Origin: Tsukamurella paurometabola DSM 20162
GTDB taxonomy: Bacteria > Actinomycetota > Actinomycetes > Mycobacteriales > Mycobacteriaceae
NCBI RefSeq assembly: GCF_000092225.1
Contig: NC_014159.1
Span: 1 to 64,000, forward strand
DNA length: 64,000 nucleotides
Direction: 5' to 3'
The stretch's first letter is position 1, and every line of letters starts with the position of its first letter. Positions 34,273 through 43,535 of this stretch are shown here, one piece after another. Under the pieces are notes generated by a model. That model was not told the DNA's origin. It saw only the letters and a program-made list of their open reading frames with translations, and made no database searches. The position numbers and the translations under genes are program-made.

Positions 34273-34770
34273 TCACTGGAATGTCGTGCGCAGCCGGCCA
34301 TGTGCGCCTGCATGCCCCAGATCCCCTACTGTGTAGGAGGCAAGCTTGCTCCCGATGAACTCCGCCTCCGCCTCAGCGGCATCGCTGTAGCTCGAGCGGC
34401 CAAGGACGTACCGAAGACCGTCCAGATTCAGCCCGTAGGTCAACTGTGCGGTAGAGGCGTCGATGAGGCTGCGCCCCTCCCCCGCCCCGTGCCCGGCCAG
34501 AATGTGACCGATCTCGTGCCCGATCGTCTGCAACCTACTTGTGCGAGACCGTCGGCCGTCAAAGCGGATAACCCACCGGTCCGCATACCCGGCCACGACG
34601 CCACAGTGCGTGCGCGCGCGATCGACATTCGCCGACTCCGCCCACGGCTGCAGGTCAACCACCCGGCCCGTGTCCTCGGCGACCCACGCAAGCAGCTCGT
34701 CGATACTCCACGGGGGCGTGAGCGGGATCCGTGCGCGAATCGCGTCCCATGCTGTCTGAGGCCCCGCCAC
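34273..34770 (-). CDS. ImmA/IrrE-family metallopeptidase
   Basis: A 165-residue protein with the zinc motif TIGHEIGHILAGH (HExxH type) near residue 82 and the third-ligand helix EAEAEFIGSKLASYT. ImmA-type peptidases cut XRE repressors; an XRE gene is encoded 2.5 kb away on the other strand. Start ATG 34770 (MAGPQTAWDAIRARI). Operon with the DUF6545 gene. Confidence 0.82.
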   Translation of the reverse strand: MAGPQTAWDAIRARIPLTPPWSIDELLAWVAEDTGRVVDLQPWAESANVDRARTHCGVVAGYADRWVIRFDGRRSRTSRLQTIGHEIGHILAGHGAGEGRSLIDASTAQLTYGLNLDGLRYVLGRSSYSDAAEAEAEFIGSKLASYTVGDLGHAGAHGRLRTTFQ

Positions 34771-35242
34771 CGGCGATCTCCTTCGTGCCAGTAGGTGCCC
34801 GTTATGCCCGGCACCCCTTAGCAGTCCACACTATCAGCACCGGAGCCATCGAGCGGTAATCCACCCCTCCGTTGGCACATCGCAGATGTGGCGAAGCGCG
34901 ATCAAGCATGTAATGGACGTATGATTAGCACTCCACTAGAGTTCAACACGAGGCGGGTTGGACTAACCTCCGGCGCGCCTCCCCCGATCGGCCTGGGGCT
35001 TGTGTTGGGATGCATGGTGACCTATCCCTACCTGCAGAGGAGAGCGAGACCGCGATGACTGCCGCTACTGACCCCTAGACGCGCCTCAGTAGCGACAACT
35101 CAACAGTGTGGGGATCACCGCAACCAGCGGAGATAGCAAAAAACCCCGGATGGCCGTCCAGGGTTTTCAGCAGTTTCTAGTTGTGTGAACCGAAGTTGGC
35201 GCTTCAGTTCGGTGGTTGATCCCTCGACCCCTCGAAGGGACC
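34771..35242. other. Non-coding leader of rep, possible origin region
   Basis: About 470 bases upstream of rep with no convincing full gene. It holds a GAGGAG-preceded ATG at 35055 encoding only seven codons (MTAATDP), followed by a hairpin terminator at 35138-35168. The arrangement resembles a short leader peptide with attenuator controlling rep. Iterons are not obvious. Confidence 0.4.
35138..35168 (+). terminator. Hairpin terminator/attenuator ahead of rep
   Basis: AAAACCCCGGA-tggccg-TCCAGGGTTTT forms a stem with an A/T flank on both sides, ending 75 bases before the rep start. It either terminates upstream transcription or attenuates rep. Confidence 0.6.
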
Positions 35243-37513
35243 ATGACTAACAACGATGTCTGGCCTCACGATAGCGCGTACCGTGACAACGATGCAAGCA
35301 ATTCAGCGAGTGTGGGCGCGTCGTCACACCCGACAGGGTGGGATGCCCACTCGCTACCCCGGTCTACCAGCACTGACGCCGATACGACTGTGTCGGTTGT
35401 GTCTGGTGGGGCTGCTGTGGTCGGCGTGTCGCCTGACGCGGCCTGGGATTTCACTCGTGCGATGTCGCTGCGTTCGCATGTGCGTGGCCTTACTGCTGAT
35501 GGTTACAGCGAGTTCATTTCGTGCGATGGTGCGGCGCCGTCCGGTGTGTGGGCGGTTTACCTGACTGATGCTCGGCTGCGGTATCGGCTGCTCGGGTTCG
35601 ACTTCGATGCCAAGGGCGATACTGCGGAGATCGCCGCGGTCGCTCGGACTGCGGCTCAGCACAGTGCCGACCAGCTGGTGTCGATGCTTCAGGAGTGCGG
35701 CATTGAGCACGTGGTGTGCGAGTCGGGCCCGTCGGGTGGCCGGCATGTCTGGGTGGGCCTGGCTACGCCGCTGTCGGTGGAGTACGTTTCGGCGCTCGCT
35801 GATCTTGCTCGCACGGTTTTCGGCCGCGTTCAGGCCAGCGGTGAGTGGGTGCTTGATATCGGCATGCTCAGTAACCGCAAGACCGGGTTGCTGCGCCCAC
35901 CGGGCGCCCCGCACGCTGCCGGCGGCGCGTCGACGGTGATCGCCGGTGATCCGACGGTGTTGCTGCCGGATGCGCGCTCGACGACCCGTCAGCAGGTCGA
36001 CGCGCTTGTGCAGCTGCTTCAGGAAGCGAAGGCTGCGCTGCCCGCAGACGCAGGCGACCCGATTGATGGCGGTGGCCACCAGCGGTCCGTCACGGTCGCC
36101 GAAGCCCCGGATGGGCACTTGTGGATTCCGGGCACTTTCCGTGAGCTGTCGGGCCCGGCCCTGGCGAAGGTCCACGCCCCTATCACCGCTAGTACGGACG
36201 CCTCGGATGTGTTGTTCTCGATCCTGTGTAGCTGTGCCCGCGCGCACTGGAGTTTCACTGACGTCCACACGCGTCTCGCGGGGCTGCCCGGTCTCGAGCA
36301 CGCCCGCACCCGCCGCAGCAAACACCACCCTGGAACGCGCGAGCGCCGCCCCCGCAAGGGCAGCCAGTCCCCCAAACAAGTCCTTGCCGCCGACTGGCGC
36401 CGCGCGATCGCTTACCTCGCCGACCACAGCACCACATCAGAGGACCACGACCTCCCCGATGATCCGGACTTCGCCCGCCGCACCGCGGCCATCTGCCAGG
36501 CCACCACCGGAATCCGCCAGCGGGCCGATGCGAACATGCGCCGCTGGAGCATCCGCGGCGGCGCCGCCGACCGCCTCGTCCTCGACGCACTGTGCGAGAT
36601 CGCCGACAACGTTGTCCAACTCACCATCGGCGCCGACGTGCGCACCCTCGCCGAAATGGCCGGCATCACCCGCGAACGCAGCCGCAATGCCCTTCACCGC
36701 CTCTCCCGCGACGGCTGGATCACCCTCGCCGCCGAACACACCGGCCCCCACGCCGCCGTCTGGACCCTCAACAACAACAACAACAACACAACCCCGCAGC
36801 CTGCGGAGGTACCTACTGCAACACCTACCGAGACGGCACCGGAGAGGGGACCACACGTGGATCGCGAGCAGAGCACTACTCGCGTGTCACTCGGGGCCAT
36901 AGGCCCCGAGGAGCCCACCCCACCTGCTGCCGAAGGGCCTCCCGCGGAGGATGGACCGAGCCGTCGTCGGCGCCAACTGCGTGAGGCTGCTGCTGCTCGT
37001 GAGCTCGCGACTCACGACTGCTTCACAGGAACAGGCGAAGAGGGTCTGTCGACGTGGGATGGCTTGGTCTATGCCCGGATCCCAGTAGCGCCGACAGCAC
37101 TCGAAGAGGTACTGCCGTGCTCGACTCCTTCGGAGGTATCCTCGGCCGCGGTACAGGCGCTGCATAGCAGCGGTTTGATTGATATCGATGCGTCCGGTCG
37201 GGTGTATCGGGTGCATGAGGCCGCGCGAGCGAGTTACGCGCAATGGGTCGGTACCACCGGCACCCTCGACACCCGCAAAGAACAGCACCGCATCGAACGT
37301 GAACTGTGGGCATGGTGGCTCGACGAGATCACCTGGACCACCACCTCCCGCACCACCGTGCGTGGCACCGGATACCGCAGCGCACGCCGACGACCAGACC
37401 AGCACAGCCTCGACCTCGGGCTCGCCCGCTGGACAGACCGCGCCCCCTACCCCCGCCGATCCGGCGGCCGTCGCGACCACCGAGCCGCCCGCGCCAGCCT
37501 GCGTGCGACTTAG
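35243..37513 (+). CDS. Plasmid replication protein with AEP primase-polymerase-like domain
   Basis: A 756-residue protein from ATG 35243. The N-terminal part has LGFDFDAKGD near residue 118 (metal-binding DxD) and CESGPSGGRHVWVGL near 160 (sGxH-type motif), the signature of archaeo-eukaryotic primase/Prim-Pol replication proteins. A winged-helix region (TLAEMAGITRERSRNALHRL) lies near 466-495, then a run of Asn (about 510) and a low-complexity linker to a second, basic domain ending GGRRDHRAARASLRAT. It probably starts plasmid replication. The leader hairpin just upstream suggests controlled expression. Confidence 0.72.
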   Translation: MTNNDVWPHDSAYRDNDASNSASVGASSHPTGWDAHSLPRSTSTDADTTVSVVSGGAAVVGVSPDAAWDFTRAMSLRSHVRGLTADGYSEFISCDGAAPSGVWAVYLTDARLRYRLLGFDFDAKGDTAEIAAVARTAAQHSADQLVSMLQECGIEHVVCESGPSGGRHVWVGLATPLSVEYVSALADLARTVFGRVQASGEWVLDIGMLSNRKTGLLRPPGAPHAAGGASTVIAGDPTVLLPDARSTTRQQVDALVQLLQEAKAALPADAGDPIDGGGHQRSVTVAEAPDGHLWIPGTFRELSGPALAKVHAPITASTDASDVLFSILCSCARAHWSFTDVHTRLAGLPGLEHARTRRSKHHPGTRERRPRKGSQSPKQVLAADWRRAIAYLADHSTTSEDHDLPDDPDFARRTAAICQATTGIRQRADANMRRWSIRGGAADRLVLDALCEIADNVVQLTIGADVRTLAEMAGITRERSRNALHRLSRDGWITLAAEHTGPHAAVWTLNNNNNNTTPQPAEVPTATPTETAPERGPHVDREQSTTRVSLGAIGPEEPTPPAAEGPPAEDGPSRRRRQLREAAAARELATHDCFTGTGEEGLSTWDGLVYARIPVAPTALEEVLPCSTPSEVSSAAVQALHSSGLIDIDASGRVYRVHEAARASYAQWVGTTGTLDTRKEQHRIERELWAWWLDEITWTTTSRTTVRGTGYRSARRRPDQHSLDLGLARWTDRAPYPRRSGGRRDHRAARASLRAT

Positions 37514-37609
37514 CTGTGCTGATGATCGTTCCCCGGCAGCTCCCATGCAGCTGTCCTTATCGTGATCGCCGCCTGCCTCCCCCGCCCCGAGTGTGGCTCC
37601 GCCTGACCG

Positions 37610-37848
37610 GTGGCCACCTTGTCCAAGAACTGGACCAAGGCTGTCGAGTTCCTTGCCGACGACGCCCACACCGGCCACCAGCTCACCGCTACTGACCCCG
37701 GTTTCGAGGAGCGCGGCGCCGCGGTCCGCACCCTCGCCAAACCACCGGATTCTCCCGCGACAGCGGCCTCCGCGCGCTTTACAGCCTCGAGGACGACGGC
37801 TGGATCACCCTGCACACCCCCCGCCGACCCGGCGGACGCCGAGACCAT
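37610..37848 (+). pseudogene. Rep-like C-terminal pseudogene, 5' part
   Basis: A frame from GTG 37610 (ATLSKNWTKAVEFLADDAHT) reaches AVRTLAK and then shifts frame to TGFSRDSGLRALYSLEDDGW, ITLHTPRRPGGRRDH. This parallels the wHTH and tail of the upstream rep (VRTLAEMAGITRERS, DGWITL, RRSGGRRDHRAA). So it looks like a second copy of part of rep, damaged by a frameshift near 37735 and cut by IS256 at 37849. Confidence 0.6.
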
Positions 37849-39239
37849 GGGAGTATCGCGATTTCGGTGTAAGTGGCCCGACTCGCTGACCTGAACGGGT
37901 TGGCAGAGAGATGGGTCTAATGACCGAGACACTGCATGGCATGGACGACGGCAGGGAACCGACGCAGCAGGAACTGGATCTTGCCCGGGAGCTGGTCGCT
38001 TCGGCGAAGGAGCAGGGCGCGTCGATGAGCGCGCCGGGGATGCTCAAGGCGTTGACGAAGATGATGCTCGAGACTGCCCTTGATGAGGAGATCACCGAGC
38101 ATCTGGGCTATGACAAGCACCAGGTCGAGGGCCGTGGGAGCGGCAATTCCCGTAACGGGGCGAGGGTGAAGACGGTGATCACCGAGACGGTCGGGCCGGT
38201 GCAGATCGAGGTGCCGCGCGATCGTGACGGTTCGTTCGATCCGCAGATCTTCCGCAAGCACCAACGCCGGCTAAACGGGGTCGATGAGATCGTGCTCTCG
38301 TTGGCTGCGAGGGGGTTGACCAGCGGGGAGATCGTGGCGCATTTCGATCAGATCTATGGCGCCTCGATCAGCAAGGACACGATCTCCCGGATTACGGACA
38401 AGGTCGTCGAGGAGATGAACGCATGGTTCAACCGGCCGCTGGAGCCGATCTACGTGGCGGTGTTCATCGACGCCCTGCACATCAAAGTGCGCGACGGGCA
38501 GGTCGCTAACCGGCCCTTCTACGCCGCGATCGGCGTTGATCTCGACGGCCACAAAGACGTCCTGGAGATCTGGGCCGGCGAAGGGGCCGGGGAGTCCGCC
38601 AAGTTCTGGTACGCGGTGCTCACGAACCTCAAAGCCCGGGGCGTCAACGATGTGTTCTTCCTCGTCTGCGACGGCCTGACCGGGCTTCCGGCATCGGTGG
38701 CCGCGGTCTGGCCCGACACGATCGTGCAGACCTGCGTTATTCACCTGCTGCGCAACAGCTTCAAATACGTACCCCGCCAGCACTGGGACGCCCTCAAGCG
38801 TGATCTCAAGCCGATCTACACCGCCCCGAACGCCGCCGCGGCCGACGAGGCCCTCACCGAGCTCGACGAGCGGTGGGGTCAGAAGTATCCGACGATGATC
38901 CGGCTCTGGCAGGGCGCCTGGGACGAGTTCATCCCGTTCCTCGACTACAACATCGAAGTCCGCAGAGTGCTCTACTCCACCAACGCCATCGAATCCCTCA
39001 ACGCCCGCTATCGGCGGGCCGTGAAGGCCCGCGGGCACTTCCCGACCGAACAGTCGGCGTTGAAAACGCTGTACCTTGTCACCAGGGCACTCGACCCCAG
39101 CGGGCGAGGTCAGAACCGGTGGGCCGCACGCTGGAAACCCGCCCTGAACGCGTTCGCGATCACCTTCGCCGACCGCATCCCCGACCTCAACAGAGACCGG
39201 GGCTAGAAACGCCACTTACACCGAAATTCGGATACTCCC
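37849..39239 (+). mobile_element. IS256-family element, type A variant (1,391 bp)
   Basis: Same ends and length as the other type A copies, but the sequence is clearly diverged (roughly a tenth of the residues differ). Exact 8-bp duplication GAGACCAT at 37841-37848 and 39240-39247. It interrupts the Rep-like pseudogene. Confidence 0.92.
37920..39206 (+). CDS. IS256-family transposase, type A variant
   Basis: A 428-residue protein from ATG 37920, colinear with the other type A transposases (MTETLHGMDDGREPTQQELD). Differences are scattered conservative changes, so it came from a separate element lineage. The three acidic catalytic residues are kept (FIDALHIKVRDGQ, VCDGLTGLP, STNAIESLNARYR). 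Complete. Confidence 0.92.
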   Translation: MTETLHGMDDGREPTQQELDLARELVASAKEQGASMSAPGMLKALTKMMLETALDEEITEHLGYDKHQVEGRGSGNSRNGARVKTVITETVGPVQIEVPRDRDGSFDPQIFRKHQRRLNGVDEIVLSLAARGLTSGEIVAHFDQIYGASISKDTISRITDKVVEEMNAWFNRPLEPIYVAVFIDALHIKVRDGQVANRPFYAAIGVDLDGHKDVLEIWAGEGAGESAKFWYAVLTNLKARGVNDVFFLVCDGLTGLPASVAAVWPDTIVQTCVIHLLRNSFKYVPRQHWDALKRDLKPIYTAPNAAAADEALTELDERWGQKYPTMIRLWQGAWDEFIPFLDYNIEVRRVLYSTNAIESLNARYRRAVKARGHFPTEQSALKTLYLVTRALDPSGRGQNRWAARWKPALNAFAITFADRIPDLNRDRG

Positions 39240-39313
39240 GAGACCATCGCGCAGCGGGTAGGCAGCTCTCGGAATCGCTCGGTCAGCAAACAGAAAGTCC
39301 AAAGGTCCGCTAA
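39240..39313 (+). pseudogene. Rep-like C-terminal pseudogene, 3' part
   Basis: Across the 8-bp duplication the frame continues as RAAGRQLSESLGQQTESPKV and stops at 39313. Joined to 37848 it gives GGRRDHRAAG, matching the GGRRDHRAA end of rep. Confidence 0.6.
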
Positions 39314-39375
39314 ATCCCCAACTGACGGGGGACCCGAGGGGCGTCGATCAGCTGGAGGTATAGGCGGGCGACCTG

Positions 39376-39567
39376 GTGCAGTTCGTCACGAAGTGGAGCG
39401 ATCGGCTACGCGTGTATCTTGCGCCGCATAACTGGCAGAACTGCGCCCCGGCATCGGTACAGCTAGCGAGCGAGATCGCATCATGTCCAGGAAGCGACAA
39501 GAGGCGTTGGGCTGAATATCTTGTGGCACTCTGTGCGGCAGTGGAGGTCGGTCTCGACCTAGGGTGA
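39376..39567 (+). CDS. Possible small protein (63 aa)
   Basis: A frame from GTG 39376 reads MQFVTKWSDRLRVYLAPHNW, then WAEYLVALCAAVEVGLDLG. Codon use is plausible, but the ribosome site is weak (GGAGG about 17 bases away) and no family is recognised. The rest of the 39314-39803 stretch holds nothing else except the inverted small-gene end. Confidence 0.35.
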   Translation: MQFVTKWSDRLRVYLAPHNWQNCAPASVQLASEIASCPGSDKRRWAEYLVALCAAVEVGLDLG

Positions 39568-39686
39568 GTGCTTGTACAGCAGAAACCCGGCGGACCTGCG
39601 TGGCTTGGACGTCATCTTGAGGGGGTAACCATCTGAGCCGCGCGCGTAATCGCAGGTCGGGGCACAGGGCCGACCTCGAGCGCTTC

Positions 39687-39803
39687 TCAGCCAGTGGGGG
39701 CCAGCAGGGACTTGTATTGCGGTTCGGAGAGAGGGCCGCACGACATGCCCTCCATCTGCCCTCGAAAAGTGATGTTCCGCACCCAGGCGGTGTAGCGAAG
39801 GTT
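39687..39803 (-). pseudogene. 3' part of the small gene split by IS and inversion
   Basis: On the minus strand, the 9-bp duplication AACCTTCGC (39795-39803) is followed by codons for YTAWVRNITFRGQMEGMSC, then GPLSEPQYKSLLAPTG and a stop at 39687-39689. With the four codons at 27620-27631 this gives a 39-residue peptide. Its separation shows the inversion between element copies 1 and 2. Confidence 0.45.
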
Positions 39804-39836
39804 GAGGAATAGTCAAATCCTGTGGATTGCCTAGTG

Positions 39837-40613
39837 TTAGCGAAGGTGCGTGCCGGCGAGGTTGGTGACGGTGGTCTTGGTGTGGTCGGCCCAGGCTGCC
39901 AGGACGGCCGTGACGGCGAGAGCGGTGCCGTAGAGGGTGGTGTGGCCGCCGTGGGCCGCGATGATTTTGCCGTGGCTGAGGTGGGCTTTGTTCTTGCGGG
40001 CCAGGGCGAGGAGGTCGATGGCGGCGCGTTCTCCGTGCCATCGTGGGGGTCGGATGACGATAGTTGCTGCCGCGGTTTTGTTGATGCCTGCCGGTGGTGT
40101 GGTGAGCCAGGAATCGAGGAGCTGGGCGCCGACGCCGATGACGCCGGCGACTGTGGCTTTGCCGTCGGGTGATTCCGGGGGGACGGTTTCGAGGATCCCT
40201 TCAGCGAGGTCGAGATTGTCGGTATCGATGGATTCGGCGAGCAGCCGGAGGGTGGAGGTGCACCAGCTGCGTTGCTCACCGGTCGGGGTGGCGAGCGTGT
40301 GGTTGTGACGTGCGACGGCGCGGTCGAGGGCCGCTTGCAGGGTCGCCAGGTCGGTGTCGAGGGCATCGGCGGTGATGTCGATGCCGTCCTCGGCGAGCAG
40401 CGGTGCCAACTCACGCAGCATCTGATCGGCCATGCCGGGCATCCACTCGATGGTGGGGCCATCGGTGAGGGGCTGGCCGAACGCACCGAACAATGCATCC
40501 GGGTCGAGGTCCCCGAGATCGCCGCGCGGCTGCCAGGGGCGGCCGGCGTTCCCGCCAGGAACGTGGTCGTCGGGGAAGCGGTCTTGCCGGTCGTGGCCCA
40601 TACTGTCGATCAT
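39837..40613 (-). CDS. 258-aa passenger gene of element B, copy 2
   Basis: Identical, as read by eye, to the gene at 29092-29868. It remains intact although the element end is interrupted elsewhere. Function unknown; see copy 1. Confidence 0.75.
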   Translation of the reverse strand: MIDSMGHDRQDRFPDDHVPGGNAGRPWQPRGDLGDLDPDALFGAFGQPLTDGPTIEWMPGMADQMLRELAPLLAEDGIDITADALDTDLATLQAALDRAVARHNHTLATPTGEQRSWCTSTLRLLAESIDTDNLDLAEGILETVPPESPDGKATVAGVIGVGAQLLDSWLTTPPAGINKTAAATIVIRPPRWHGERAAIDLLALARKNKAHLSHGKIIAAHGGHTTLYGTALAVTAVLAAWADHTKTTVTNLAGTHLR

Positions 40614-40649
40614 GGCACGGCCGCAGCGGGGCAGCCACGGCCACGAGGG

Positions 40650-41978
40650 TCAGGCGGCAGCGTCGTCGGCAGCCGTGGTTTCGGGTGTGGTGGCGGCGCG
40701 TTCAACGAGTCGGCCTTGGTCGAAGCGGGCTCCAGCGCGGACGAGGGCAACCAGGTGCGGTGCGTTCACTGCGCGCCAGCGAGTTTGGGCGGCTTGGATG
40801 AGTTTGAACGCCATAGCGATCCCCGCCGCCCGTGATCCGGGACCTTTGGTTACCTTGGTGCGCAACCGGACGGTAGCGAAAGTGGACTCGATCGGGTTCG
40901 TCGTCCGCAGGTGCACCCAGTGCTCGGCGGGGTAGTCGTAGAACGCCAGCAGTACATCGAGATCGTCGGTGATTTTCGCGGCCGCTTTGGGCCACTTAGC
41001 GGCGTAGTCGGCGACGAACACCCGCGCGGCCTTCTCGGCGTGCTCGCGGTCTTGCGCGTTCCAGATCTCCGTCAGCGCGGCTTTCGCGCTGCGCTGCACC
41101 GACTTCGGCAAAGCGTTGATAACATTGGCGATCTTATGGAACCAACACCGCTGCTCCCGAGTTTCGGGGAACACCTCGCGTAAGGCCGCCCAGAACCCGA
41201 GCGCGCCGTCACCGACCGCCAGCACCGGTGAGCGCATCCCACGGCGCTTGCAGCTGCGGAGAAGATCGAGCCAGGACTGCGTGGATTCTCGGTACCCGTC
41301 ATCGAGCGCGATGAGCTCCTTCGAACCATCAGCACGCACCCCGATCAGCACCAGCAGACACACCTTCTCCTGCGCCAGTCGGACTTTGAGGTGGATGCCG
41401 TCAGCCCACACATACACGTAATCCGTCTCGGCCAGCGATCGAGTGCCGAACGCTGCTGCTTCGGCCTGCCAGTCCCGGGTCAGCCTGGTGATCGTGGCAG
41501 GTGAAAGCCCTGCACTGGTCCCGAGGAACTGCGTGAGCGCCGGGGTGAAATCGCTGGTCGAAAGACCATGCAGATACAGCAGCGGCAACACCTCCGCCAC
41601 CTGCGTGGACTTGCGAGCCCACGCAGGCAGAATCGACGAAGAAAAACGCCGCCGCTCGCCCGTGACCTCATCCACACGTTTGTCGTTGACCCGCGGCGCC
41701 TTCACCGGCACCGCTCCCGCTGCCGTCACCACCTCCCGGGCCGCATGATGGCCGTTACGGACCACCAGCCGCCGCCCCGCCTCATCAACCTCCCCGGCAC
41801 ACGAAGCCACGTAGGCAGCGACCTCTGCCTCCAACGCCGCCGCCAGCATCCGCCGCGCACCGTCCCGGACAATCTCATCCAACAACGACCGCGGCGCCTC
41901 CGAGTCGCCGGTCTCGCCGGAGCCGTCGCGCTTATTCTCCACCACCGCGAGCACGGGCATGCCCTTCCCGCCAGCCAT
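40650..41978 (-). CDS. IS256-family transposase type B, copy 2
   Basis: Identical, as read by eye, to the 442-aa transposase at 27727-29055. The type A insertion lies 75 bases upstream of its start, between the gene and the element end, so promoter or end function is probably harmed though the coding frame is whole. Confidence 0.92.
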   Translation of the reverse strand: MAGGKGMPVLAVVENKRDGSGETGDSEAPRSLLDEIVRDGARRMLAAALEAEVAAYVASCAGEVDEAGRRLVVRNGHHAAREVVTAAGAVPVKAPRVNDKRVDEVTGERRRFSSSILPAWARKSTQVAEVLPLLYLHGLSTSDFTPALTQFLGTSAGLSPATITRLTRDWQAEAAAFGTRSLAETDYVYVWADGIHLKVRLAQEKVCLLVLIGVRADGSKELIALDDGYRESTQSWLDLLRSCKRRGMRSPVLAVGDGALGFWAALREVFPETREQRCWFHKIANVINALPKSVQRSAKAALTEIWNAQDREHAEKAARVFVADYAAKWPKAAAKITDDLDVLLAFYDYPAEHWVHLRTTNPIESTFATVRLRTKVTKGPGSRAAGIAMAFKLIQAAQTRWRAVNAPHLVALVRAGARFDQGRLVERAATTPETTAADDAAA

Positions 41979-42052
41979 GACGAGCTGGACTTGATCAGAT
42001 TCCTGCGACCTCGCAAATCATCCTCCGGGAAGACACACTTCCCGGGGTGATC

Positions 42053-43443
42053 GGGAGTGTCAGATTTTCGGTGTAAGTGGCGTTGTTAGCCCTGGTCTCG
42101 GTTGAGGCCGGGGATGCGGTCGGCGAAGGTGATCGCGAACGCGTTCAGGGCGGGTTTCCAGCGGGCCGCCCACCGGTTCTGGCCCCGACCGGACGGATCG
42201 AGCGCCCTGGTCACAAGGTACAGCGTTTTCAACGCTGCCTGCTCGGTCGGGAAATGCCCGCGGGCTTTGACTGCCCGCCGGTACCTGGCATTGAGACTCT
42301 CGATGGCGTTGGTGGAGTAGAGCACCCGCCGGACTTCGATGTTGTAGTCCAGGAACGGAATGAACTCGTCCCAGGCATTGCGCCAGAGCCGGATCATCGT
42401 CGGATACTTCTGCCCCCAGGTGTCGTCGAGAGCGTCCAGAGCTGCCTCTGCGGCGGTGGCGTCGATGGCGGTGTAGATCGGCTTGAGATCGCGTTTGAGA
42501 GTGTCCCAGTGCTGGCGAGGCACGTACTTGAAGCTGTTGCGCAGCAGATGAATCACGCAGGTCTGCACGATCGTCTCCGGCCAGACCGCGGCCACCGACG
42601 CCGGCAAGCCCTTCAATCCGTCACAGACGAGGAAGAACACGTCGTTCACGCCGCGGCTTTTGAGGCTGCTCAGCACCGCGTACCAGAACTTCGCCGACTC
42701 CCCGCCGCCTTCGCCGGCCCAGATCCCTAGGACATCCTTGTGCCCGTCGAGATCAACGCCGATCGCCGCGTAAAACGGCCGGTTAGCGACTTGCCCGTCG
42801 CGGACCTTGATGTGCAGGGCATCGATGAACACCGCGACATAGATCGGCTCCAGCGGCCGGTTGAACCAGCCGGTCATCTCCTCGACGATCTTGTCCGTAA
42901 TCCGGGAGATCGTGTCCTTGCTAATCGAGGCGCCGTAGATCTGATCGAAATGCGCGACGATATCGCCGCTGGTCAGCCCCCTCGCAGCGAGGGATAAGAC
43001 GATCTCATCAACCCCATTCAGACGACGTTGATGCTTGGCGACGATCTTCGGATCAAACGAGCCCTCCCGATCGCGTGGCACCTCAATCTCGATCGGCCCG
43101 ACGGTCTCGGTGATCACTGTCTTCGTCCTGGCACCGTTGCGGGAGTTCCCGCTTCCTCGACCCTCGATGTGGTGTTTGTCGTAGCCCAGGTGCTCGGTGA
43201 TCTCCTCATCGAGGGCGGTCTCGAGCATCGTCTTCGTCAACGCCCGCAGCATCCCCGGCGCGCTCATCGACGCGCCCTGCTCCCGGGCCTGCGCGACGAG
43301 CTCCCGCGCGAGCTGCAGCTCCTGCTCAGTTGGTTGCCTGCCATCGTCCATGACATGCAGTGTCTCGGTCATCAGACCCTCTTTCCCACCAACCAGCTCT
43401 GGTCAGCGAGTCGGGCCACTTACACCGAAATTCCGATACTCCC
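42053..43443 (-). mobile_element. IS256-family element, type A copy 2 (1,391 bp)
   Basis: Reverse-oriented copy of the element at 18124-19514 with the same transposase. Exact 8-bp duplication GGGTGATC. It is nested inside element B copy 2, so it arrived later. The two identical inverted copies could also recombine. Confidence 0.92.
42086..43372 (-). CDS. IS256-family transposase type A, copy 2
   Basis: A 428-residue transposase identical, as read by eye, to the one at 18195-19481. Complete. Confidence 0.93.
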   Translation of the reverse strand: MTETLHVMDDGRQPTEQELQLARELVAQAREQGASMSAPGMLRALTKTMLETALDEEITEHLGYDKHHIEGRGSGNSRNGARTKTVITETVGPIEIEVPRDREGSFDPKIVAKHQRRLNGVDEIVLSLAARGLTSGDIVAHFDQIYGASISKDTISRITDKIVEEMTGWFNRPLEPIYVAVFIDALHIKVRDGQVANRPFYAAIGVDLDGHKDVLGIWAGEGGGESAKFWYAVLSSLKSRGVNDVFFLVCDGLKGLPASVAAVWPETIVQTCVIHLLRNSFKYVPRQHWDTLKRDLKPIYTAIDATAAEAALDALDDTWGQKYPTMIRLWRNAWDEFIPFLDYNIEVRRVLYSTNAIESLNARYRRAVKARGHFPTEQAALKTLYLVTRALDPSGRGQNRWAARWKPALNAFAITFADRIPGLNRDQG

Positions 43444-43535
43444 GGGTGATCCACAGGTTCTGATCATTGCTCTCGTCGTGATACCAGAGTCGCACAGGCA
43501 GAGACCGTGCATCAGTCCAGGTTGTAGCTGAATTT

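Larger units (their letters stand above)
39804..43472 (-). mobile_element. IS256-type element B copy 2, interrupted by IS256 type A
   Basis: The 2,270-bp element in reverse, its transposase end split by the type A copy at 42053-43443 together with an 8-bp duplication GGGTGATC (42045-42052 and 43444-43451). Flanks: GCGAAGGTT on the left, which pairs with copy 1, and TCGTCGTGA on the right, which pairs with nothing in this window. Confidence 0.9.

Noticed and set aside
39386-40498. Minus-strand 370-codon frame across the element B end
   Set aside because: It overlaps the 258-aa passenger in another frame; only its distal part outside the element lies near the real small-gene fragment, which is in a different frame.
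27632-43472. Elements B copies 1 and 2 considered as a simple composite transposon
   Set aside because: The outer flanks do not form a duplication; instead the 9-bp word is shared between copy 1 left and copy 2 distal end, which fits inversion by recombination.
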